Of a stretch of DNA of 64,000 bases, positions 57,257 through 64,000 are shown in pieces. The notes beneath the pieces are model-generated. The model searched no databases and was not told where the DNA came from. It worked only from the letters and a program-made list of their open reading frames with translations. Position numbers and translations under genes: made by a program. The first letter of the stretch is position 1, and every line of letters starts with the position of its first letter. The stretch lies in NCBI GenBank assembly GCA_016699815.1, contig CP065012.1, forward strand, positions 1,984,001-2,048,000, given 5' to 3'. Source of the stretch: Chitinophagaceae bacterium. GTDB taxonomy: Bacteria > Bacteroidota > Bacteroidia > Chitinophagales > Chitinophagaceae.

Positions 57257-58747
57257 ATGAGTAATCCATCTGTAAAATTATCCTGGCGCATACTCTTATT
57301 GAGTACACTTGCATTTATGATTTGCTTTTCGGCCTGGATGATAAATGGTGTGCTGGTTACTTTTCTTGTAGAGCAGGGCGTATTTAAATGGAGCCCAATA
57401 CAAATTGGCTGGTTGCTGGGTATCCCTGTTTTGGTAGGTTCTATATTCCGGCTCCCGGTAGGTATTCTTACAGATAAATATGGCGGCCGTTGGATAATGA
57501 CAATTATCCTTGTTTTTAGTGCCATACCGATGTTTTTTTTATCCCATGCAAATAGTTTTTTATCATTTATTTTATTGAGTTTTGGGTTTGGCCTGGCCGG
57601 TACATCATTTGCAGCTGGTGTGGCTTATAGCAGTTTATGGTTTCCAAAAGAACAACAAGGAACTGCCTTAGGGATTTTTGGTGCCGGAAATGTAGGAGCA
57701 GCCTTAACTACTTTTTTTGCACCCTCCATTTTAAATAATCTCACAAATTATGGAGCAAATATTGAAGGCTGGCGCTCTTTACCTAAATTATACGCAGCTT
57801 TATTACTTGTAACTGCAATTATTTTTTTACTGGCTACAAAAAATAAATTACCGGCTGCATCCAAAACTATGCTTCAGCGGTTATTGCCATTAAAAGAAAC
57901 CAGGGTTTGGCGTTTTGGCCTTTATTATTTCTTTGTATTTGGTGGTTTTGTTGCTTTGTCTCAATGGCTGATACCCTACTATGTAAATGTATATTCTTTA
58001 ACGATTGTTGCAGCTGGTTTTATGGCTGCCGCTTTTAGCTTGCCTGCAGGATTGTTTAGGGCTGCAGGCGGCTGGCTTTCCGATAAAGTAGGTGCAAGAA
58101 TGGTGTTGTTATGGATATTAGGTATAAGCCTGGTTTGCATGGTTTTTTTATTTATTCCCCGAATGGAAATACAAGCTCCGGGGCAGGGTGTTATGGCCGG
58201 TAAATCTGGTACGGTACGCTCAGTAAACGCAAATGAAATTATTGTAGGTAACGACACTTATTTACTGCAAAGCAAAGCAGGTAACTCTTCCGAAGTGGCC
58301 ATACGATTTGGCATTCATCACGATAAAGAAGGTTTTTTATTCCTGCCCACTACAACGTATCATCAGGAACCTAAAGTAAGAGTAGGAGATGAAGTAACAA
58401 AAGGGGATTTATTGGCCAAAGGTGTAACCCTTATTTATTTCCAGGCAAACAAATGGATTTTTTCTGTGTTGGTTTTTATTATTGGAATTATGATGGGCCT
58501 TGGCGGCGCAGCAGTATTTAAACATATATCAGATTATTACCCTTCCAATATTGGAACCGTTGGTGGCATTGTTGGTGTATTAGGCGGCCTTGGTGGTTTC
58601 TTTGGCCCATTGGTATTTGGATACCTGTTGAAATCTACTGGTATATGGACCTCCTGCTGGATGTTTCTTGCTGTGCTGGTAGTAATTTGTATTGTGTTGC
58701 AACGTACAGCAATAAGGGCTGTTACTAAAAAATCTTCTGCTATATAG
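57257..58747 (+). CDS. narK: Nitrate/nitrite transporter (MFS) with a large inserted domain
   Basis: 496 residues, about 80 longer than typical NarK. MFS fold with 'FRLPVGILTDKYGGRW' after helix 2 and a NarK signature-like 'GNVGAALTTFF' and 'GGLGGFFGPLVFG'. Between helices in the C-terminal half, residues about 308-392 form a soluble loop with 'VRVGDEVTKGDLLAKG', a biotinyl/lipoyl-like or HlyD-like hairpin motif. It moves nitrate in and/or nitrite out. The insertion faces one side of the membrane and is odd for this family. Confidence 0.9.
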   Translation: MSNPSVKLSWRILLLSTLAFMICFSAWMINGVLVTFLVEQGVFKWSPIQIGWLLGIPVLVGSIFRLPVGILTDKYGGRWIMTIILVFSAIPMFFLSHANSFLSFILLSFGFGLAGTSFAAGVAYSSLWFPKEQQGTALGIFGAGNVGAALTTFFAPSILNNLTNYGANIEGWRSLPKLYAALLLVTAIIFLLATKNKLPAASKTMLQRLLPLKETRVWRFGLYYFFVFGGFVALSQWLIPYYVNVYSLTIVAAGFMAAAFSLPAGLFRAAGGWLSDKVGARMVLLWILGISLVCMVFLFIPRMEIQAPGQGVMAGKSGTVRSVNANEIIVGNDTYLLQSKAGNSSEVAIRFGIHHDKEGFLFLPTTTYHQEPKVRVGDEVTKGDLLAKGVTLIYFQANKWIFSVLVFIIGIMMGLGGAAVFKHISDYYPSNIGTVGGIVGVLGGLGGFFGPLVFGYLLKSTGIWTSCWMFLAVLVVICIVLQRTAIRAVTKKSSAI

Positions 58748-58801
58748 TTTATTAAGAATGTAATAAACTATTTAGGAAACTATCCCATTATAAAAAGATT
58801 A

Positions 58802-59941
58802 ATGGAGCAAATAATAAACGATAAAGCAATATCTGCATCAGGTATAATAGCTGCGGCTCTAAAGGACGGAATAAAAAACCTTTCGCCTTCCTATTTTGCC
58901 CTTGTGATGGCTACAGGAATTATTTCTATTGGTGCATACCTTATGGATATGCAATGGATAGCTTATATTTTGTTTGCTCTCAACAATGGTTTTTTTATTG
59001 TATTGTGGGTGTTAACCCTTCTTCGTCTCTTTTGGTTTTTTTCTTCTTTTAAAGCTGATTTAACCAACCATATGGCAGGAACGGGTTTTTTCACTTCAGT
59101 TGCCGGAACTTGTGTATTGGGTATTCAATACATTATCATGGTTGAGAATTATTATATTTCGGCTACGCTTCTTACGTTTGGAATATTATTGTGGTTGTTT
59201 TTAACCTACACGATTTTTACTACACTTACAACGCAGCAAAATAAACCTACATTAGATAAGGGTATTACCGGCGGCTGGCTTACCGCAATTGTAGCTACCC
59301 AATCAGTTTCTATTTTGAGCGCTTTAATTGCATCGCATACCCCACAGCCTTATCGTATTGAAATAAATTTTTTTGCATTATCCATGTGGTTGTGGGGCGG
59401 AATGTTTTATATATGGATGATCTCGCTGATTTTTTACCGATACACTTTTTTTAAATTTTCTCCCGGCGACCTTGCACCTCCTTATTGGATCAATATGGGG
59501 GCAATGGCCATTTCTACCCTGGGTGGTTCTGTGCTTATTATTAATGCTCCCGATGCCCCTTTTCTTGAATCACTGCTTCCTTTTTTGAAAGGCTTTACCG
59601 TTTTTTACTGGGCAACCGGAACCTGGTGGATTCCTATGCTGATTATTTTAGCCATTTGGCGGCATATTTATAAAAAATACCCGTTAAAATACGACCCTCT
59701 TTACTGGGGAGCAGTATTTCCGCAGGGAATGTATGCTGTATGTACCTTTCGTATGTCCAAAGCCTTGCACATGCCCTTTCTCCACTACTTTTACGAAGTG
59801 TTTATTTATCTCGCCATATTGGCATGGACCGTTACATTTACAGGTTTGGTTCGTTTTTTTATTTCAGAAATCAAAAAAATTAAATATACAATTGCTCTTT
59901 CTCAAAAATTAAATATTAAAGAGAAAAACCAGTTGTTGTAA
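58802..59941 (+). CDS. TDT-family (TehA/SLAC1-type) anion channel or transporter
   Basis: 379 residues with about ten membrane helices. Family features are 'SPSYFALVMATGIISIGAYL' at the start, 'MGAMAISTLGGSVL', and 'WATGTWWIPMLIILAIWRH' followed by 'PLYWGAVFPQGMYAVCTFRM'. TDT members carry dicarboxylates, tellurite or anions; plant SLAC1 homologues pass nitrate. Its place between narK and moaA suggests nitrate, nitrite or proton-coupled anion movement; inferred. Confidence 0.85.
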   Translation: MEQIINDKAISASGIIAAALKDGIKNLSPSYFALVMATGIISIGAYLMDMQWIAYILFALNNGFFIVLWVLTLLRLFWFFSSFKADLTNHMAGTGFFTSVAGTCVLGIQYIIMVENYYISATLLTFGILLWLFLTYTIFTTLTTQQNKPTLDKGITGGWLTAIVATQSVSILSALIASHTPQPYRIEINFFALSMWLWGGMFYIWMISLIFYRYTFFKFSPGDLAPPYWINMGAMAISTLGGSVLIINAPDAPFLESLLPFLKGFTVFYWATGTWWIPMLIILAIWRHIYKKYPLKYDPLYWGAVFPQGMYAVCTFRMSKALHMPFLHYFYEVFIYLAILAWTVTFTGLVRFFISEIKKIKYTIALSQKLNIKEKNQLL

Positions 59942-60009
59942 ATTATTCCCCATCAGTAATATTCTCGTAAAAAAAATGTAACTTAAGTGCTCAAATCAAT
60001 TAAAGAATT

Positions 60010-60714
60010 ATGAATAATATTTTTGAAAATAACGACAATAAAAAAACAGATTACATTAAAAGATTTGTAGAAAAAGATGCTGCAGTTGAACAGGTATATT
60101 CTCCAATGGATCCGCCAGGCGCTTATAAGCCACAGGGTATTGAGCCGGTTCCTTATGAATACCTGCATCCTGTAATGCAATTATTTATGAACGAGCATAA
60201 AACTACGCTTGCACAAACAGATCAACTAGAGCAAACATTAATTCAAATTAAAACAGAAGGCATCAGCCGTGAAAAAAATAAAAAGCTGGGTGAATTTTTT
60301 GCTTATTTGGATGATAAAATTGTGCTGCATAATTTAAAAGAAGAGCGCATATTATTTCCATTTATACACGACAGAATGATTGACAACGGCGAACATGGCA
60401 CTGGACCAATACCAGATACGGCTGTAGATATGCTGGAGAACGACCACATTAAAATTATGGAATTGTCTACCCTGGTTTTTAGCCTTATGGGAATTACTTC
60501 CCGCATTACCGATCCGGTTTCCAGGGCAGTTTTGATGGATACAGCTGTAGAACAGGGCCTTTCGCTGGTTGAATTGCTGCGCCTGCATATTTTTAGGGAA
60601 GACAATGTGGTTTTTCCCCTGGCGCATAAATATTTAACCGAAGGCGATTATGAAAAAATTTCTAATAAAATGAAAAAATATTTTTCTATTGAGCTGCTGG
60701 TAAAAGCCCAATGA
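60010..60714 (+). CDS. Hemerythrin-domain protein
   Basis: 234 residues, cytoplasmic. The hemerythrin four-helix bundle has iron-ligand patterns: 'FMNEHKTTLAQTDQLEQTL', 'DDKIVLHNLKEERILFPFIHDR', 'LENDHIKIMELSTLVF' and 'LLRLHIFREDNVVFPLAHKYL' (H-x3-E spacing in places). Related proteins (YtfE/ScdA type) deal with nitric oxide or repair iron centres. A nitrosative-stress role fits a nitrate-respiring operon; inferred. 12 bp before moaA. Confidence 0.85.
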   Translation: MNNIFENNDNKKTDYIKRFVEKDAAVEQVYSPMDPPGAYKPQGIEPVPYEYLHPVMQLFMNEHKTTLAQTDQLEQTLIQIKTEGISREKNKKLGEFFAYLDDKIVLHNLKEERILFPFIHDRMIDNGEHGTGPIPDTAVDMLENDHIKIMELSTLVFSLMGITSRITDPVSRAVLMDTAVEQGLSLVELLRLHIFREDNVVFPLAHKYLTEGDYEKISNKMKKYFSIELLVKAQ

Positions 60715-60726
60715 TTTTTTATAACT

Positions 60727-61710
60727 ATGCTTAAAGATAAATTTAACCGTGTACATAACTACCTAAGAATTTCACTTACTGATAAGTGTAATTTACGTTG
60801 CACCTATTGCAACCCGGTTGATTTGCCCAAAGGATATTTTTCTCAATTTACCAAAATGCTGCCTCAGGAAATGGAGCAAATTGCAACAGAGTTTGTTCAG
60901 CAGGGCATTAATAAAATACGCCTTACGGGTGGTGAGCCATTGGTGAGGAAAGATGCAGGAGATATTATCCTCCGTTTATCAAAACTGCCTGTAGAGCTGG
61001 CTATTACTACCAATGGTGTGTATGTTCATGAATTTTTAAACGCTTTTAAAAAAGCAGGGATGCGATCTGTAAACGTGAGCCTCGATTCTTTAAAAAGCAG
61101 CCGTAACCTCCTTATTACCGGCAGGGATGTTTTTGATCAGGTTACGCAAAATATAAAATTGCTTTTAAAAAATAATTTTCATGTAAAGATTAACGTGGTG
61201 GTAATGAGAAATATTAATGATGATGAAATTTTGGATTTTGTTGCCTGGACAAAAGAACAGCCGGTTCATGTGCGCTTTATTGAATTTATGCCCTTTACCG
61301 GCAACCATTGGAGCAACGAAAAAGTGTTTTCCTATAAAGAAATATTAGATAGAGTTTCTGAAAAATTTACTTATAGTAAATTGCATCATGAAAAGCACGA
61401 TACTGCAATGAAATTTCGTGTAAATGGCCACTGTGGCACTTTTGCCATTATCAGCACCATGAGCCAGCCCTTTTGCAGCGGCTGCAACCGTTTGAGGTTA
61501 ACAACAGACGGAAAAATGAAAAACTGTCTCTTTTCCAAAAGCGAGGTGGATATTTTAAGTGCATTAAGAAATGGGGAAGATATACTGCCATTAATCAAGC
61601 AATGTGTTTGGGAAAAGGAAGAAGCACTTGGCGGCCAGTTTACGTCAATAAATGGCAAGCCCGAAGTAGCTGAAATTATTAACAGGAGCATGATCCATAT
61701 TGGCGGATAA
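60727..61710 (+). CDS. moaA: GTP 3',8-cyclase (molybdenum cofactor biosynthesis)
   Basis: 327 residues, radical SAM. N-terminal cluster 'CNLRCTYC' (Cys21, 25, 28) and 'IRLTGGEPLVRKD' for SAM binding. C-terminal cluster 'CSGCNRLRLTTDGKMKNCLF' (about 252-271). It converts GTP to 3',8-cyclo-7,8-dihydro-GTP with MoaC. The C terminus ends 'SMIHIGG'; the classic GG tail is present. 12 bp after the hemerythrin gene, supplying the NarG cofactor. Confidence 0.97.
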   Translation: MLKDKFNRVHNYLRISLTDKCNLRCTYCNPVDLPKGYFSQFTKMLPQEMEQIATEFVQQGINKIRLTGGEPLVRKDAGDIILRLSKLPVELAITTNGVYVHEFLNAFKKAGMRSVNVSLDSLKSSRNLLITGRDVFDQVTQNIKLLLKNNFHVKINVVVMRNINDDEILDFVAWTKEQPVHVRFIEFMPFTGNHWSNEKVFSYKEILDRVSEKFTYSKLHHEKHDTAMKFRVNGHCGTFAIISTMSQPFCSGCNRLRLTTDGKMKNCLFSKSEVDILSALRNGEDILPLIKQCVWEKEEALGGQFTSINGKPEVAEIINRSMIHIGG

Positions 61711-61720
61711 AAAATAATTT

Positions 61721-63169
61721 ATGAAAATCCTGCTTACCGGTGCAAATGGATATATTGGCATGAGGTTATTGCCCGTTCTTGTAGAATCGGGGCATGAGGT
61801 TACCTGTGTAGTAAGGGATGTTAATAGGTTTAAACCTTCGCAGGATTTACTGGATAAAGTAGAAATTATAGAATTTGATTTTTTAAAGCCGGAAAATGCC
61901 GTGCAAAGTTTTAATCACAGGCAGTTTGATGTAGCCTATTATTTAATTCATTCGCTGGCCGATACATCCAATACACTTAAAGAATATGAATTAAGGGCTG
62001 CTGGTTGTTTTGTGCTGGTAGCGCTACTCACTAAAGTGCAACAAATTATTTACCTGGGTGGAATTAGCAACGATGAATTTCTATCCAGCCATCTTACGGC
62101 ACGCAAAGTTGTGAAAGATGTAATTATAAAATCAGGCATCCCATATACCATTTTTGAAGCGGGCATAATTGTTGGCTCGGGCAGTATTTCGTTTGAAATT
62201 ATTCGTGACCTTACCGAAAAATTACCCATAATGATTGTGCCACGCTGGCTCAATTCCAAATGCCAGCCCATTGCCATTCGCAATGTAATTTATTACCTGC
62301 AAAACTGTGTAATGAATGAAAAATCTTTTTTTAAGACTTTTGAAATAGGCGGTCCCGATGTATTAACTTATAAGCAAATGCTACTGGGTTTTGCAAAAGA
62401 AAGAGGGTACAAAAGATTAATTTTTACTTTGCCGGTGCTTTTTCCAGGCTTATCTGTTTACTGGCTCAACCTTACTACCTCTGCCAATTTTACTATTGCC
62501 CGGCAATTGGTAAAAAGTATGAAAAACGATGTGATATGCAAAGAGTTTTCTATAAAGGAAATAATTCCGCAATATCTTATTCCTTACGATGAGGCATTGA
62601 AAATGGCATTTGCAAGAATAGAGCAAAATATGGTGGTATCCAGTTGGACAGATTCTGCATCAAGCAGCCTAACACGCCTTGATGTGAGCCAATATATTGA
62701 AGTGCCCGTTAATGGATGTTTTAAAGACAGGAAATGGACAGAAATTTCTAAAGACCAGATTGAAGTTGTGGCCAACCGTTTTTTTAGTATAGGCGGTGAA
62801 CATGGATGGTATTATGCGGATATGCTATGGCGCATAAGGGGGATTCTTGATAAAATTATGGGCGGAGTAGGGTTGAGCCGTGGCCGAAGGAGCAAGGTAG
62901 ATATTGAAGCTGGTGATACCATAGATTTTTGGAGGGTAATTTTAGCCGATCGCAAAAATCACCGGCTGCTCTTATTTGCCGAAATGAAATTGCCCGGCGA
63001 AGCATGGCTAGAATTTGCCATCGTTACCAACGAAAGCCGCTCTATACTTAAGCAAACAGCAACCTTTCGTCCCAAAGGTATTATGGGAAGAAATTACTGG
63101 TATGCCATGCTGCCTTTTCATTTTTTCATTTTTAGAAATATGCTTAAGCGCATAGCAGGAAAAAAGTAG
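61721..63169 (+). CDS. NAD(P)-binding SDR protein with DUF2867-type C domain
   Basis: 482 residues. An atypical SDR/NmrA-like Rossmann domain ('LLTGANGYIGMRLLPVL', about residues 4-20) is followed by a C-terminal DUF2867-type domain ('GEHGWYYADMLWRIRGILDKI', 'WLEFAIVTNE'). Some homologues relate to NAD(P)H-dependent or quinone-linked steps; the substrate is unknown. It lies 10 bp after moaA and 18 bp before moeA, so it sits inside the cofactor operon, an unusual place. Confidence 0.82.
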   Translation: MKILLTGANGYIGMRLLPVLVESGHEVTCVVRDVNRFKPSQDLLDKVEIIEFDFLKPENAVQSFNHRQFDVAYYLIHSLADTSNTLKEYELRAAGCFVLVALLTKVQQIIYLGGISNDEFLSSHLTARKVVKDVIIKSGIPYTIFEAGIIVGSGSISFEIIRDLTEKLPIMIVPRWLNSKCQPIAIRNVIYYLQNCVMNEKSFFKTFEIGGPDVLTYKQMLLGFAKERGYKRLIFTLPVLFPGLSVYWLNLTTSANFTIARQLVKSMKNDVICKEFSIKEIIPQYLIPYDEALKMAFARIEQNMVVSSWTDSASSSLTRLDVSQYIEVPVNGCFKDRKWTEISKDQIEVVANRFFSIGGEHGWYYADMLWRIRGILDKIMGGVGLSRGRRSKVDIEAGDTIDFWRVILADRKNHRLLLFAEMKLPGEAWLEFAIVTNESRSILKQTATFRPKGIMGRNYWYAMLPFHFFIFRNMLKRIAGKK

Positions 63170-63187
63170 TTATAAAACTGTAAATTG

Positions 63188-64000
63188 ATGGTAATGATTT
63201 CCGTTGCTGAAGCAAAGAGAAAAATAATTGAAAATTGTCCCGCTCCAAAAATCATACAAGTTCCATTAGCAGGAGCCGGGGGATTTGTATTGGCCGAAAA
63301 TTTATTTGCACCCATGGATGCCCCTCATTATAATCAGTCGGCAATGGATGGTTATGCATTTGCTTATAATGATTGGGATAGAAAATCGGGATTGGATGTA
63401 ATTGGCGAAGTGCAGGCTGGCAATACGTTTAAAGCCGGTATAAAACCTATGCAGGCGCTCCGTATTTTTACCGGTGCTGCTGTTCCTCCCAGTGCCGATA
63501 CCGTAGTAATTCAGGAAAATGTGCAAAGAGAGGATAATGTAATTTTTATAAAAGATCCAAATTTGCTTAAAGGTAATAATGTAAGGATTGCCGGCTCACA
63601 AACTAAAAAAGCAGATTTGGTTTTGCAAAAAGGCCATTTACTTACCCCGGCATCTATTGCTTTGCTTGCAGGCTTGGGTATTAGTTATGTACATGTTTTT
63701 TCATTGCCTTCTGTAAGTATTATTGCAACGGGTAAAGAATTATTAAAGCACGGAGAATGCCTGGTTGAAGGAAAAATATATGAGTCAAATTCTTTTGGCC
63801 TTAATGCTGTATTGCATCAAATGGGTATTTTCCCATCTTCAATTCAAATTGTTGACGATAATGAAACAGAAATATGCAGGGCAATAAATAACCAACTCCA
63901 TGTTGATATTTTATTAATTACCGGTGGCGTATCTGTGGGTGATTATGATTTTGTAATTGCTGCACTTAAAAAATGTGCTGTAAAAACAATATTTCATAAA
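63188..64000 (+). CDS. moeA: Molybdopterin molybdenumtransferase, N-terminal part
   Basis: Open to the right edge; 271 residues visible. The start is ATG 63188 or, more likely by homology, ATG 63194 (MISVAEAKRKI). Family features: 'HYNQSAMDGYAF' (about residues 47-58), 'RIFTGAAVPPSADTVVIQE', 'GKELLKHGE' and 'ILLITGGVSVGDYDFV'. It inserts molybdate into adenylylated molybdopterin. Last visible gene of the nitrate-cofactor cluster; the C-terminal domain lies beyond the window. Confidence 0.96.
   Translation, partial: MVMISVAEAKRKIIENCPAPKIIQVPLAGAGGFVLAENLFAPMDAPHYNQSAMDGYAFAYNDWDRKSGLDVIGEVQAGNTFKAGIKPMQALRIFTGAAVPPSADTVVIQENVQREDNVIFIKDPNLLKGNNVRIAGSQTKKADLVLQKGHLLTPASIALLAGLGISYVHVFSLPSVSIIATGKELLKHGECLVEGKIYESNSFGLNAVLHQMGIFPSSIQIVDDNETEICRAINNQLHVDILLITGGVSVGDYDFVIAALKKCAVKTIFHK

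Noticed and set aside
1..64000. CRISPR array, insertion sequence, prophage or integrase
   Set aside because: No direct-repeat array with spacers, transposase, terminal inverted-repeat element or phage gene was seen. The short tandem repeats at 8661, 32272 and 53641 are not CRISPR-like.

Overview
The window is chromosomal DNA of a Bacteroidota bacterium, most likely close to the Chitinophagaceae. The indications are gene content and style: type IX secretion sorting domains, TonB-plug outer-membrane barrels, two-component-propeller histidine kinases, a truncated AtpC, promoters resembling TAnnTTTG, and weak Shine-Dalgarno sites. Base composition is AT-rich overall, and 4-8.6 kb is clearly more AT-rich than the housekeeping genes. 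No rRNA, tRNA or CRISPR array was found.

Layout. 0-3.9 kb: end of a flippase-like membrane protein, a HAD phosphatase, a lipoprotein, and atpD-atpC split by a decayed S23 four-helix-bundle gene bounded by inverted AT-rich repeats. 3.9-11.4 kb: an accessory island with an XRE regulator, a perfect 26-bp palindrome, a DUF4221-like lipoprotein, a CxxC lipoprotein, and two tandem copies of [outer-membrane barrel + small four-cysteine exported peptide]. The second copy carries a 60-bp perfect fragment of the regulator gene and a relic of the CxxC lipoprotein end. 11.4-18 kb: acyltransferase, two Fe-S oxidoreductase subunits, an ATP-grasp protein, a YceI protein, a LysE-type transporter and a PRTase. 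18.3-29.2 kb: a surface-protein operon (outer-membrane protein, 1937-residue giant, fibronectin-III protein, OmpA protein, small membrane protein). 29.8-31.6 kb: a nitronate-monooxygenase-like protein. 31.7-43 kb: a T9SS-sorted 22-residue-repeat protein with a SUMF1-type partner, two histidine kinase/LuxR response-regulator pairs, a deaminase and small lipoproteins. 43-48.6 kb: a GH63-like glucosidase, an ECF sigma-folE-flavin reductase operon, and an MgtC-type protein.

49.0-64.0 kb is a respiratory nitrate reduction locus: dihaem cytochrome c, narG, narH, narJ, narI, an unknown membrane protein, narK, a TDT/SLAC1-type channel, a hemerythrin protein, moaA, an SDR/DUF2867 protein and the start of moeA. 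The reductase, its electron donor, the transport functions and part of molybdenum-cofactor synthesis are therefore together. The order resembles the narC-G-H-J-I-K arrangement of Thermus.

Quality warning. At least 17 single-base lesions, nearly all one-base changes in short homopolymers, break otherwise good genes between 0.3 and 28.5 kb. I saw none between 29 and 64 kb. Most look like uncorrected sequence errors. The affected genes are annotated here at full span with the lesion positions. The small-peptide start at 11.19 kb and the S23 gene carry substitution-type lesions and look truly decayed.
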